Source of the DNA: Paenibacillus_F sp047238265 | GTDB lineage: Bacteria; Bacillota; Bacilli; Paenibacillales; NBRC-103111 | Length of the DNA stretch: 64,000 nucleotides | Assembly (NCBI RefSeq): GCF_047238265.1 | Contig: NZ_JBDFMM010000001.1 | Span: 2,294,001-2,358,000 of the forward strand | Reading direction: 5' to 3' | Shown: piece after piece, positions 15,715-28,200 of the stretch | Numbering within the stretch: position 1 is the stretch's first letter | Layout of the letters: each line of letters starts with the position of its first letter | Program-made: the position numbers and the translations under genes | Notes under the pieces: model-generated | Told to the model about the DNA's origin: nothing | Seen by the model: only the letters and a program-made list of their open reading frames with translations | The model's database searches: none

Positions 15715-16689
15715 TCAGCCGGCGGATAAGAGCCGAAGCAGCTGCCGGTTGAGCTGTACGGGATGACGGGGAAACGCCGCCAGCCGGAAGTTCTCCGTCA
15801 GCTCCGAAGCCTGAACAGGCTCCGGCCGGTCGGTGAGGCCGGACAGGAAGGCCAGCACGCCGAGCAGCGTCTCGGGCGGGACTCCCGCGCGGCGGATGGC
15901 GGACACGGACAAGGAGCCGTGCCGCTTGGACAAGCGCTGGCCGTCGGGCCCGTAGAGCAGCGGCACATGCGTGTAGCGCGGCGGCTCGTACCCAAGCGCC
16001 CGCAGCAGCATGAGCTGGCGCGGGGTGGAGTCGAGCAGATCCCAGCCGCGCAGGACGTCGGTGATGCCCATGGCGGCATCGTCGACGGCCGCGGCAAGCT
16101 GGTAGGCGACGATGCCGTCCGCCCGCTGCACGACGAAGTCCCCTCCGGCCCCGCCGGGGAAAATCTGCGCTCCCGCGGCAAGATCGCGGAAAGCGACATC
16201 CTCCGGAGGCATCGCGAAGCGGAGTGCGGGCGCTTTGACCGCCGCCCGCGCCTCGCGCTCGCCTTCCGTCAGAAACCGGCACGTGCCGGGATAGGCGGGG
16301 CCTTCCGAGGAGAGGCCGTGAGGGGCGCTGGAGATGGCGTGAAGCTCGGCCCTGCTGCAGTAGCAGGGGTACAGATGCCCGCTCTCACGCAGCTTCCGCA
16401 GCGCCTCTTCGTAGAGGTGCCCGCGGGCACTCTGCTCGTACGGTCCGCACGGGCCGCCCGCACCGGGGCCCTCGTCCCAGCAGAGGCCGAGCCACCGCAG
16501 GTCTTCGGTGATCCGTTCGGCCAGCTCGGGCCGGCAGCGCGGCTTGTCGATGTCCTCCATCCGCAGGACGAACGTACCGCCCGCCGCCCGGGTTTGCAGC
16601 CAGGCGAGCAGAGCGGTACGGGCGTTGCCGATATGAAGTTCGCCGGACGGAGTAGGGGCGAAGCGCCCCCGTATTTCGCTTGAGCTCAT
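15715..16689 (-). CDS. gluQ: Glutamyl-Q tRNA(Asp) synthetase (GluQ-RS)
   Basis: 324 residues, the length of a GluRS catalytic core without the anticodon-binding domain. GluQ-RS activates glutamate and attaches it to queuosine at the wobble position of tRNA(Asp). The class I signature reads GELHIGNAR (residues 16-24) and the KMSKS equivalent is RLSKRHGS. A zinc site is visible as CYCSR followed by the Y-P-G-T-C stretch, matching the YadB-type ligands. RMEDIDKPR and AVDDAAMGITDVLRG are standard GluRS motifs. An AAGGGG ribosome site precedes ATG 16689. It runs convergently with nothing and lies 45 bases downstream of the EcsC-family gene end, but each seems independently started. Confidence 0.92.
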   Translation of the reverse strand: MSSSEIRGRFAPTPSGELHIGNARTALLAWLQTRAAGGTFVLRMEDIDKPRCRPELAERITEDLRWLGLCWDEGPGAGGPCGPYEQSARGHLYEEALRKLRESGHLYPCYCSRAELHAISSAPHGLSSEGPAYPGTCRFLTEGEREARAAVKAPALRFAMPPEDVAFRDLAAGAQIFPGGAGGDFVVQRADGIVAYQLAAAVDDAAMGITDVLRGWDLLDSTPRQLMLLRALGYEPPRYTHVPLLYGPDGQRLSKRHGSLSVSAIRRAGVPPETLLGVLAFLSGLTDRPEPVQASELTENFRLAAFPRHPVQLNRQLLRLLSAG

Positions 16690-16734
16690 TGTGGTTACGC
16701 CCCTTTCATACGAGATATCTATGAAGATACTCCT

Positions 16735-17553
16735 TTAAGAGGTTTCGTTCAACCTTTCGAGAATGCGGCGTTTGCGGTACAGCATTTTGCCGGCTTCGGC
16801 GACGTCCCGGATCGTGCCCCGGTTAAAATAGGCTCCGAACAGCATGCCGGCAATGGGAATCATCTGAAACAGCTTTTTCCAGCCGAAGTTGTCCCGGTAC
16901 GTCGTGACGACTTCACGCCAGCCCTGAAGCTGGGAAACGGATTGCCGGCCCTCTTTGTCGTAATCGGACAATTTCTCCAGGACGGCTTTCTTTCCCACGA
17001 TATCGGAAGAGGAAAATTGCAGACAGTTGATAATAAAAATGCGCTCCTTCTTGTCGTTGGGATCGTAGCCGTAGCAGACGGCGATTTCCTGGAGCACTTT
17101 CAGGGAAAGGCCCAGCAGGGCCGGTATATCGATCGCCAGCGTAAAAATGCCGCCGAATCCCGTGGTGGCTCCCTGTACGGTCGCGAGCGCCGATCTGGAT
17201 TCGGACAGGGAATCCACGGCCCGGTCCATGACCGCAAGGGGGAGATGCGCGGCTTCCCGGATGGACGGGACGTCTTGGCGGGCTTCTTTTTCCTCCGCCG
17301 TATGCTTGGCAAGATGTTCAAGCATGCCTTTTTCCGAAACGAGGTATTTACCGCCGGTTTGAATGTAGCTTCCCATTTCATCGATAAGCTGTCCGATACG
17401 GTCCTGAAGAAAACGGGGGGTAACCTTGTCCAGCAGGGCGAAAGGAAGGCGGCTTAGCTTTTCCCAGAAAAAGATATCTTTCTGTTCGTTTTCCCATCTA
17501 TGAATTTCGTTCAATTGGTTGAGGAGTTCGTCTCTGGTTTCCGCCGGGTGCAT
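16735..17553 (-). CDS. EcsC family protein
   Basis: 272 residues resembling the EcsC domain (third gene of the B. subtilis ecs operon; function unknown). Typical parts are the glycine-rich amphipathic segment GATTGFGGIFTLAIDIPALL near residues 125-145, the ALRVLQEIAVCYGYDP-like stretch (here LKVLQEIAVCYGYD) with the following NDKKERIFIINCL, and the C-terminal FQMIPIAGMLFGAYFNRGTI region near 225-250. Two hydrophobic stretches could associate with the membrane. No EcsA/EcsB ABC transporter genes are adjacent, so this is one of the free-standing EcsC paralogues common in Bacillales. AAGGAGG lies before ATG 17553. Confidence 0.82.
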   Translation of the reverse strand: MHPAETRDELLNQLNEIHRWENEQKDIFFWEKLSRLPFALLDKVTPRFLQDRIGQLIDEMGSYIQTGGKYLVSEKGMLEHLAKHTAEEKEARQDVPSIREAAHLPLAVMDRAVDSLSESRSALATVQGATTGFGGIFTLAIDIPALLGLSLKVLQEIAVCYGYDPNDKKERIFIINCLQFSSSDIVGKKAVLEKLSDYDKEGRQSVSQLQGWREVVTTYRDNFGWKKLFQMIPIAGMLFGAYFNRGTIRDVAEAGKMLYRKRRILERLNETS

Positions 17554-17728
17554 GTCCGGACCTCCTTGTGAGATGTCGTTTTTTTAGTAATACGCGCAAA
17601 AGAAGAAAAGCGGTTCAGAAAAGGGGAAATCCTCTGCCGTTCATTTACCTTTTTTAACGGGGAACGATTTGGTACACTGGGGAAACGGAAACAAGCACCC
17701 AGCACCGACGGAAGATGAGGAAATGGAT

Positions 17729-19015
17729 ATGAGATTCAGAGATTTTCACCCTAATGTAAAAATCCGGATAACGCTGCACTTTGTGACGGGCATTCTAAGC
17801 GGCATGGTTTTGCCGTTCATGGCGGTTTATTTCGCCAAAACGCTCGGAACGACGATAGCCGGACTAGCGGTTATGGGCAACATCACCGCAGGCGTCGCCG
17901 CCACGTTTATCGGCGGCTATTATGCGGACCGCATCGGACGCAAAAAACTGATGCTGGCCAGCGAACTCGTCTGCACCGCCGCTTACGCGGTGATGGCCGC
18001 CGCGAATTCGCCCTGGTTTCAGTCGCCGTACCTGACCCTGGCGATGAGTCTTGTCATCGGAGCCGCTTGGGGGCTGAGCAAGCCCGCCGCTGACGCCATG
18101 CTGATCGACGTGACCGAGCCCGGGGCCCGTAAATTTATGTACCGCATTACGTACTGGCTGAATAACTTGTCGATCTCGATCGCCGGTATAATCGGCGCGT
18201 TCCTGTTCAGCTCGTACTTGTTCGAATTGTTAATCGGGGTAGCGGCGGTCACGTTCGTCTCTTACCTCGTTACCCTGATCCTGTTGTCTGAAACGCTGCA
18301 GGCACCTGCTGCTCCGGCGGAGGGGGAAAGCGTCCCGGCCCCGGGCGGCGGACCTTTTCACATTCTGAGAAGCTACGGGGAAGTGTTCCGTGACCGGACT
18401 TTTATGATCTACATACTGGCCAGTCTGCTCCTGGTTTCGGTGGAGTTTAATTTGACGGAGTATATCGGAATACGCCTGGAGAGGGATATTCACGGAGCCG
18501 TTCTGCTGCCTGGCATGACGGGCTTGAGCGGTCTTGAGCTTTTGGGCATTCTGAGAACCGAGAATACGTTAGCCATTGTGGTCCTTTCGCTGTTTACCGG
18601 TTTTTTGCTTAAAAAATACAGCGGCACCCGCACGATGTTCGTCGGTCTCTTCCTGAACATTGCGGGCTACAGCTACCTGGCCATGGGCAGTCATCCGCGG
18701 GCCCTTCTAGTCCTGATGCTGATCGCGACCATAGGGGAGCTGATCTATGTTCCGATCAAGCAGGCGTTTCTCGTGAACATCGTTCCCGACCATGCGCGCA
18801 GCTCGTATATGGCGGTCAACGGGATGTTGTACAGCGGCGCCCATTTTATATGCGCCATCAATGTCGTGATCGGCGGGTTCCTGCCCGCGTGGGCGATGGC
18901 TGTATTACTTTTCGCGACAGGAATTACAGGAATGCTGCTCTTGGGGTCCATTCTGCCCAAGCTTGCGCCCGTCTCCCGCACGGCCGGTAAAAACAAAGTC
19001 GCTTCCGCTTTGTAG
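17729..19015 (+). CDS. MFS transporter (DHA1 / MdtH-YttB type)
   Basis: About 428 residues with 12 predicted helices. ATG 17729 is chosen because GATGAGG at 17714-17720 is spaced eight bases away; ATG 17723 or an upstream start is possible. MFS motif A is clear after helix 2 (GGYYADRIGRKKLML), and helix 4-5 contains MSLVIGAAWGLSKPAADAMLIDVTEP split over residues 95-125. The opening HFVTGILSGMVLPFMAVYFAK is typical of the MdtH/YttB group of putative drug or metabolite exporters. Substrate unknown. It is followed by an imperfect terminator and then the giant repeat-protein gene on the same strand. Confidence 0.85.
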   Translation: MRFRDFHPNVKIRITLHFVTGILSGMVLPFMAVYFAKTLGTTIAGLAVMGNITAGVAATFIGGYYADRIGRKKLMLASELVCTAAYAVMAAANSPWFQSPYLTLAMSLVIGAAWGLSKPAADAMLIDVTEPGARKFMYRITYWLNNLSISIAGIIGAFLFSSYLFELLIGVAAVTFVSYLVTLILLSETLQAPAAPAEGESVPAPGGGPFHILRSYGEVFRDRTFMIYILASLLLVSVEFNLTEYIGIRLERDIHGAVLLPGMTGLSGLELLGILRTENTLAIVVLSLFTGFLLKKYSGTRTMFVGLFLNIAGYSYLAMGSHPRALLVLMLIATIGELIYVPIKQAFLVNIVPDHARSSYMAVNGMLYSGAHFICAINVVIGGFLPAWAMAVLLFATGITGMLLLGSILPKLAPVSRTAGKNKVASAL

Positions 19016-19073
19016 GGGAGGTTGACGGAGTGCGAGCGGCCCGGCCATAAGCGGCGTTGACCCGTGCAATCAA

Positions 19074-19099
19074 AGCATGCCCTACAAGCATGCCCTACA
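19074..19099. repeat. 13-bp perfect tandem duplication
   Basis: AGCATGCCCTACA is present twice back to back in the gap before the giant gene, just upstream of the terminator. Confidence 0.85.
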
Positions 19100-19122
19100 A
19101 GCACTGAATAGAGCTGTAAAAA

Positions 19123-19158
19123 AGCGTCTTGCGGATGGTTCCGCTCGGCGTTTTTTTT
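19123..19158 (+). terminator. Terminator of the MFS gene
   Basis: Imperfect hairpin: GCGG/CCGC upper stem and AGCGTC/GGCGTT-type lower stem with a small internal loop, followed by eight T and a further T-rich run. It isolates the giant gene from the MFS gene. Confidence 0.6.
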
Positions 19159-19209
19159 ATTTTTTTCCAGTGGTCGAGCTTTGTCGAAGCAAATCGCCGC
19201 CCGGCGCAG

Positions 19210-19218
19210 CATAAGCTA
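19210..19218 (+). promoter_or_regulatory. Possible sigma-K-like -10 element of the giant gene
   Basis: CATAAGCTA matches the sigma-K -10 consensus CATAnnnTA and sits 12 bases before the AGGAGGG ribosome site, a sensible distance. No convincing -35 AC element is seen, so chance is quite possible. Confidence 0.25.
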
Positions 19219-19244
19219 TCTATAGCGGAAAGGAGGGATACGGG

Positions 19245-22200
19245 TTGCCTTTTATAAACAGATACTCGGTGACGACCAACGGGGCCATCACGTTTACGGG
19301 CAATACGCTCGGCCTCAGCAAAGCGAACAATACCAACGCGCCGGGAACGGCTCACTCCATCGGAACGTTCACGACAGTCAACACGAGTTTGCGGGACGGA
19401 ACTTACCCGCTCGGAACGACGTCCGATTACCGGCTGAATTCTTCTTCGGCCATTCTCGTCCTGCCCGCCCAGAGCACCGTCTTGTATGCAGAACTGATCT
19501 GGGGAGGGAGCTATAACCTGGGCGGGGAAAATGTTACCGGCGTCTTGAACAATACGGTGTCGCTCACGAACAACGCCGGCGTTTTTACGGTTACGCCGGA
19601 TACGGCTACGGCCAGCGTGAATACGACGAGGTATTTTTATGTCAGGTCGGCCAATGTGACGAGTCTTGTCCAGTCCGGCGGAGGCGGTACCTATACGGTT
19701 GGCAGGGTTCCGGGTACGCAGGGTGACAGCGAGAACAGCACCAATCATGCGGGCTGGACGCTGGCCGTCATTTATCAGAATGCGACGCTGCCTTCGCGCA
19801 ACATGACCGTTTTCGTAGGCAATGAGATGGTGGACACACCTTCAAGCACGACCTCGGCTGTCGTAAGCGGCTTTTCGACCCCGACGAGCGGCCCGCTCAG
19901 CGGGAGGCTTCTCGTCAGCGCCCAGGAAGGGGATTCTCCGCTTACGGGCGATCAGATGCAGTTCGGGCCGACAGCCGCCGATCTTACGCCGATTTATGGG
20001 CCGAACAATCCCGTAAGCAACTTTTTTTGCTCGCAGATTAACAACGACGGCGGCCTGCTCGATACGACAGGAACGTTCGGAGACCGTAATCATCCTACCG
20101 GTTCCGTCATATCCGGAGGCCGCCAGGGGTGGGACATCACGAATGTGGATGTATCGTCCAAACTCGTCAATTCCCAGACGTCCGCCAATATCCGTGGAAC
20201 GACTTCAGGCGACGTCTATCTGATCAATGCGCTGGCTCTTCAGGTGAACATCAACGCGCCGGTCATCAGCGTAACGAAGGAAGCAAGTAAAACGACCGCT
20301 TACATTAATGAAGTAATCACATACAAAATTACGATAACGAACTCCGGCAATGCTACGGCCAACACGCTTACGCTCAAAGACCTGCAGCCTGCGGGTACCA
20401 CATTCGTAACGGGCAGCGTGACCGTTAACGGAACGGCTCAAGTCGCGGCGAATCCTTACACGGGCATCTCCCTCGGAAACTTGGCGAACAGCCAGACGAT
20501 CGTGGTCCAATTTCAAAGCCGGGTCATAACGCGGCCTACCGATCCGCCGCAGTTCGCCGATCAGGCGACAGTCACGTACCAGTTCCAGAGCGTAAGCGGG
20601 GGAACGGTTTTCAATGGCACGGCGGCTTCATCAGTCGTGACTGTAGCCGCCGGGAATTACCCGCCGACCGCTTCGGATGTATCGGGAACAATTCCCGAGG
20701 ATACATCGTTTACGGGGCAAATTCCGGCAGCGGACCCCGAATCCGCCGCTTTGGCTTATACGGTCGGGAGTCCGCCCGCACACGGAACCGTTACGCTTAA
20801 CGCGAACGGGACTTTTACTTACGTGCCGAATCCGAATTTCAACGGCACGGACTCTTTCTCCGTCACCGTCAGCGACGGCAGCGGAGGGACGGCAAACTCG
20901 CTCGTCACTATCCGGGTCACGCCGGTGAACGATCCGCCGGTCGCCCAGAATCTGTCGCTTGTTACGCTGGAAGACACGTCTCTGAGCGGAAAAGTGACGG
21001 CAGCCGATGCGGACGGCGATACGCTGACCTTCAGTCTGGCCGCTCCTCCCGCTAACGGGACGATTGTATTCGGCCCGACAGGGGTGTTCACGTATACGCC
21101 CAACCTTAACTACAACGGACAGGATAGTTTCGTTTATTCGGTCAGCGACGGGAATGGAGGAACCGCTGCGGGTTCCGTAACCATTACGGTTACGCCGGTA
21201 AATGACGCTCCCGTCGCCGCCAATGTGAATTTGACGACGGCAGAAGACACGCCTGTCAGCGGAGCCGTACCCGCGACGGATGTGGACGGGGACAGCCTGA
21301 CGTATACGCTGGCCGCTCCCGTTACGCACGGAAGCGTCACGCTTAACGCAAACGGGACGTTCGTTTATACGCCGGGCCTTAACTTTAACGGCACGGACTC
21401 TTTTGCCGTCCGGGTAAGCGACGGGAAAGGCGGCACGGCCGTCGCCAACGTCACGATTGTCGTGACGCCCGTTAACGACCGGCCTGTCGCCGCCGGAGGA
21501 AGTGTCGTCACGCCGGAAGATACTCCGGTGAGCGGCAAAATAACCGCAAGCGATGTGGACGGAGACGCGCTGACTTACACGCTCGGCATCGCGCCGCTTC
21601 ACGGCACGGTTGTACTGGCGGCGGACGGAAGCTATACGTATACGCCTCTTGCGAACTTCAACGGCACGGACAGCTTCACGGTTGTCGTCACTGACGGCAG
21701 CGGAGGCACGGCGGCTGCTTCTGTGCAGGTCACCGTCACGCCCGTCAACGACGCTCCCGTCACGTCCGATCTCGTTTTGGTGACGGCGGAGGATACACCG
21801 GTAACGGGCACTGTAACCGCATCGGATGCCGACGGAGATGCGCTGACCTATGTGCTCGGGACACTGCCGACCCACGGTACGGCAGTACTGGGGAACGGCG
21901 GGATTGTGACCTATACGCCGACTCCTGATTTCAACGGAACGGACAGCTTCAATGTGGTCGTTAGCGACGGCAAAGGCGGTTCGGCGATTTCTCATATCGT
22001 CGTCACGGTAACGCCGGTCAACGACCCGCCTGCGGCGCAGGACGTGAGCGTCGTTACGCCGGAGGATACGCCCGTATCGGGCCGGGTCCTCGCATCGGAT
22101 GCGGACGGAGACGCGCTGACCTTCGCTCTCGGCACTCCGCCCGTTAACGGCACGGCTGTCGTAAGTCCCGACGGGAGCTATACGTACACCCCTGCGCCCG

Positions 22201-25200
22201 ATTATAACGGGCCGGATTCGTTCACCGTTACCGTCAGCGACGGCAGCGGAGGAACCGACTCGGCTGCGGTAACGGTTACGGTGACGCCGGTCAACGACCC
22301 TCCCGCCGCCTCGGATTCCGCGCTGACCACTGCGGAAGATACACCGGTAAGCGGTGCCGTTACGGCTGCGGATGCCGACGGTGATACGTTAACCTATACG
22401 TTAAAAGCACCCGCCTCTAACGGAGCCGTCACTTTAAATTCCGACGGAACATTCACTTATGTTCCGGCACCGGATTTCAACGGCAGCGATTCGTTTGTCG
22501 TTGAAGTAAGCGACAGCGCCGGCGGTTCGGCCGTGTCCAAGGTGACCGTTGCGGTGACGCCGGTCAACGATCCTCCCGTACCCGAATCGCTGACGCTGAC
22601 AACGCCCGAGGATACGGCGGTAAGCGGTCAGGTCACGGCTGAGGATGCGGATGGAGATCCCTTGACTTTCGCTTTGGGAACGGGTCCCGTCAACGGGACG
22701 GCAACCGTGGCGGCGGACGGGTCTTACACCTACACGCCTGCGTTAAATTTTAACGGAACGGACAGTTTTACGGTGGTTGTAAGCGACGGGAGCGGAGGGA
22801 CCGCGGAAGCTGTCGTCACCATTATTGTGTCACCGGTCAACGATTCCCCGGTAACGGCGGATGCGGCGGTGACCACACCGGAGGACACTCCCCTGAGCGG
22901 TGCCGTAACCGCAGCGGATGCGGACGGCGACGCCCTGAGCTATGTGCTCGGAACGCTGCCCACTCACGGAACGGTATCGCTTCTCCCCGACGGGACCTAC
23001 ACGTACACGCCGGACCCCGATTTTAGCGGCACGGACAGCTTCACGGTCGTCGTCAGCGACGGGAGGGGAGGATCGGCGATTTCCAACGTGACCGTGACGG
23101 TCACACCCGTGAACGATCCGCCTGCCGCCTCGGACAGGTCGGATGTCACCCTGGAAGACACGCCTGTCAGCGGTCAAGTGACTGCGGCGGATGTGGACGG
23201 AGACGCGCTGACGTATGCGCTGGGTACGCCTCCGGCTAACGGAACCGCCGTAATATCGGCCGACGGCACTTACACCTATACGCCGGCCCCGGATTTTAAC
23301 GGCACGGACAGCTTCACGGTGACCGTGAGTGACGGCAGCGGCGGTACGGCGACGGCGACGGTTACGGTCGTGGTGGAACCGGTCAACGATCCGCCTGTCA
23401 CCTCCGATGTGACGCTGACGACGCCGGAAGATACCCCGGTCAGCGGGGCGGTCGTCGCGGCGGATGCGGACGGGGATGTACTCGCCTTCACCGTAGAGGC
23501 TTCTCCAGGGCATGGAACAGTTACGCTCAATATGGATGGAACGTTCGTTTACGCTCCCGGACCGGACTTTAACGGGACCGATTCTTTTGTAGTCGGCGTC
23601 AGCGACGGAAACGGCGGGAGGGCATTGTCAAGCGTGACGGTGACGGTTACGCCCGTGAACGATCCTCCCGTTGCGGATGATTTTGCGGATGTCACTCCCG
23701 AAGATATACCTGTAACGGGCCAGGTTACGGCTGTGGATGCGGATGGCGATCCGCTTACGTTTGCCATCGGGACCCAGCCGGCTAACGGAACGGCGGTCAT
23801 CACCGCAGCCGGAACGTTTACGTATACGCCGAATCCGGATTTTAACGGAACCGACAGCTTTACCGTGACCGTCAGCGACGGAAACGGCGGAACGGACACC
23901 GCTGTCGTTACGATTACCGTCACGCCGGTGAACGATGCGCCCGTGACGGCGGATCTGAATCTGACCACTGCCGAAGATACCCCGCTTGCGGGAGCGGTAT
24001 CGGCTGCGGATGCGGATGGAGACGCACTCCAATTTATACTGGGCACGGGTCCGGTAAACGGCAGCGTAACGGTTGCGGCCGACGGAACGTTCACCTATAT
24101 TCCCGCCCCGGATTTTAACGGGACGGACAGCTTCACCGTTGTCGTCAACGACGGGAACGGCGGCTCGGCCATTTCGAACGTGACGGTTACGGTCACGCCC
24201 GTAAACGATCCTCCGGTTGCGCTTAATGAAGCTGTTTTCACCCTGGAGGACACCCCTGTCCAAGGACGGGTCGGAGCGACTGATGCGGACGGGGATACGC
24301 TGACGTTCGCTTTGGGGGCACCCCCCCTGAACGGGACGGCGTCTGTGGGGGCGGACGGCGTCTATACCTATACGCCGGCGCTTAATTTTAACGGGACGGA
24401 CAGCTTTACGGTACTGGTCAGCGACGGAAGCGGTGGAACCGCCGAAGCGCAGGTTACGGTTCAAGTGGCTCCGGTGAACGACGCGCCCGTTACGACGGAC
24501 GTGGCTCTGACGACACCGGAAGATACCCCTGCAAGCGGAACTGTTACGGCAACGGACGTGGACGGAGATGCGTTAACCTTCGCGCTGGCGGCTCCTCCTT
24601 CTAACGGAACCGCGGTTGTGAATGCGGACGGAACGTTTGTGTATACGCCGTTTCCCGATTTTAACGGAACCGATACGTTCGCCGTGCAGGTAAGCGACGG
24701 CAACGGAGGAACCGCCATCTCCGGCGTCACAGTCACGGTCACCCCGGTGAACGATCCGCCCGCAGCGGAGGAAATCGCGCTGGTTACGCCGGAAGACACT
24801 CCGGTGAGCGGTCAGGTGACGGCCACGGATGCGGACGGAGACTCTCTAACGTTCACGCTGGGCACGCAGCCCGCTAACGGAACGGCGGCGGTTACGCCGG
24901 CGGGTGCCTTTACGTACACGCCCGCAGCGGATTATAACGGTACGGACACGTTTACAGTCATTGTCAGCGACGGCAACGGGGGAATGGCGGAAGCGGCCGT
25001 TACCGTCACGGTGACACCCGTCAACGATGCACCCGTCACGGCGGATCTGGCTTTGACGACATCGGAAGATACGCCGCTTGCCGGAACGGTAACCGCAACG
25101 GATGCGGACGGAGATTCCCTTACCTTTCTGCTCGGAACCGTTCCGACGAACGGAACCGCCGCCGTTCTGCAGGACGGAACGTTTACGTATACACCGGCAC

Positions 25201-28200
25201 CCGATTTTAACGGTTTGGACAGTTTCACGGTTGTGGTCAACGACGGAAGCGGCGGGTCGGCGATCTCCAATGTGACCGTTACGGTGACGCCGGTGAACGA
25301 TCCGCCCGTCGCGAACGATGTGTCGGACCGCACGGCGGAGGACACGCCGACCAACGGTCAAATTACCGCCGCCGATCCGGACGGAGACCCGTTGACATAC
25401 AGCCTTGCGACCCCTCCGGCGAACGGAACGGCAGTCGTGGGAACGGACGGTTCCTACACGTATACGCCCGCACCCGATTTCAACGGCACCGACAGCTTTA
25501 CGGTCCTCGTCAGCGACGGCGGCGGAGGAACGGACACCGCTGTAGTGACGGTAGAGGTCACACCGGTGAACGATCCGCCTTTTGCTCCGCCGCAAAATTT
25601 GACCACACCTGAAGACACGGTACTCTTCGGACTTATCGGGGCGGTTGACCCGGACGGCGACCCGCTTACGTATACGGTAATCGTTTCGCCGGAAAACGGC
25701 GTTTTTACGGTCAATCCGGATGGTACGTTCTCTTATACGCCCGGTTTGAATTTCAACGGCACGGATACGGTGGCCGTACGGATCGACGACGGCAACGGAG
25801 GTTCGGGGATTTCTGTCCTCAACCTGACGGTTTTGCCTGTCAACGACCCGCCTGCTGCGGAAAATACGTCCGTTTCGGTACCGCAGGATTCTTCCGTGAC
25901 CGGCCGGATCGTGGCGACTGATGTGGATGGAGATACGCTCTCCTACATCACGTCAACTCCACCGGCGAACGGTTCGGTCGTCATCGGAGCGGGCGGTTCC
26001 TTCACCTACACGCCGAACCCCGGATTCAGCGGAGCGGACACCTTCGTCGTCCAAGTGAGCGACGGAAACGGCGGCACGGATACGGCCCGGGTTGCGGTAA
26101 CGGTTATCCCTACGCTCAATCCCGAATTAGGCAATGATGCCTCCGTTACGACGCCCGAGGATACGACTTTCAGCGGAGCGGTCACGGGAAATCCGCCTCC
26201 GGGTAACACACTGGTTTTCAGCCTGGAGGGAGTTCCCGGCAATGGCAGTGCTTCAGTAAGTCCTGACGGAGCGTTCACCTATACGCTGAATCCCGATTTT
26301 AACGGAACAGATTCGTTTACGGTCCGGGTAACTTCGAGTCCGGGCGGGCAGATCGATTATTCACTTGTCACCGTGACGGTGACGCCTGTCAATGACGCTC
26401 CCGAGGCTGCTGATTTGCAGGTGGCGACCCCCGAAGACATTGCGTACAGCGGGAAAATAACCGCTCGGGACGCGGACGGCGACACGCTGGCCTATTCGTT
26501 AAGTACAGCTCCTTTGAACGGGACGGCGGCTGTGGGGGACGACGGCACCTTCACGTATACGCCGAACGCCGATTTCAACGGCACTGACAGTTTTGCGATC
26601 CTCGTCGATGACGGCAACGGTGGAACGGATACGTCTGTGGTAACCGTGACGGTCCTGCCGGTGAACGATGCGCCGGTTCTGTCCAACGCCTCCGTCACCG
26701 TTCCGGAGGATACAGCCGTTACAGGTACCTTGACAGCGGTCGACGGAGACAATGATGCCCTGACGTTTACACTGCTTACGGCTCCCGTGTACGGTACCGC
26801 AGTGGTTGCAGCAGACGGGGCCTTTACGTATACGCCGATTCCGGATTTCAACGGAACGGATTCGTTTACGGTTGGGGTTGACGACGGCAACGGCGGCACG
26901 GCGGTGGCTAACGTAACGGTGACGGTAACGCCGGTAAACGATCCCCCGGTGGCGGCCGATGTTAGTGACGTGACGCCGGAAGACACGCCCGTAAGCGGCC
27001 AGGTGCAGGCGGCGGATGTGGACGGCGACGCACTGACGTTCGCGCTGGGAACGCCGCCGGTAAACGGCACGGCGGTCGTGACCGCGGCCGGCGCGTACAC
27101 ATACACGCCGAACCCCGACTTTAACGGCACCGACAGCTTCACCGTGACGGTGAGCGACGGCAGCGGCGGCACGGACACGGCAACCGTCACGATCACAGTG
27201 ACGCCGGTCAACGACGCGCCGGTGACGGCGGATCTGGCGCTGAGTACGCCGGAGGATACGCCGCTTGCCGGTGCGGTAACCGCCGCGGATGCGGACGGCG
27301 ACGCGCTGACGTACGTGCTCGGCACGCCGCCGTCCCACGGAACGGCGGCGGTGGCGGCCGACGGCATCTTCACCTATACGCCGGCGCCGGACTTTAACGG
27401 GCTCGACAGCTTCACGGTCGTCGTGAACGACGGGGCCGGAGGGTTCGCCATCTCGCACGTCACCGTCACGGTGACGCCGGTGAACGATCCGCCGGTGGCG
27501 GCCGGGCAGACCGATTACACGGCGGAGGATACGCCGGTGACGGGGCAGGTCACGGCCGCGGACGTGGACGGCGACGCGCTGACGTTTGCGCTGGGAACGC
27601 CTCCGGCAAACGGAACGGCCGTGGTGGCGGCGGACGGCACGTACACGTACACGCCGAACCCGGACTTCAACGGCACGGACGGCTTTACCGTGACGGTGAG
27701 CGACGGCAGCGGCGGGACCGCGACCGCGGCGGTCACGGTCAACGTGGCGCCGGTGAACGATCCGCCGGTAACGGCCGACGTGGCGCTGACGACGGCGGAG
27801 GATACGCCGGCGGCGGGGCAGGTGACGGCCACGGACGCGGACGGCGACGCGCTGACGTACGTGCTGGCGGCGGGGCCCGGACACGGCAGCGTGCTGCTGA
27901 ACGCGGACGGGACGTTCACGTACACGCCGGCGGCCGATTTCAACGGCACGGACAGCTTCAGCGTGACGGTGAGCGACGGCAGCGGCGGGACGGCGGTGTC
28001 GCACGTGACGGTAACGGTGACGCCGGTTAACGACGCGCCGGTGGTCGCCGATGCAAGCGACGTAACGCCGGAAGACACGCCGGTGACGGGGCAGATCACG
28101 GCCGCGGACGCGGACGGCGACGCGCTGACGTACGCGCTGGGGACTCCGCCGGTGAACGGAACGGCCGTGGTGACGGCAGGCGGGACGTATACGTACACGC

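Noticed and set aside
20631..21995. 454-codon minus-strand open frame in the N-terminal part of the array
   Set aside because: Same shadow effect as the other antisense frames; composition is Arg/Val-rich with no family resemblance.
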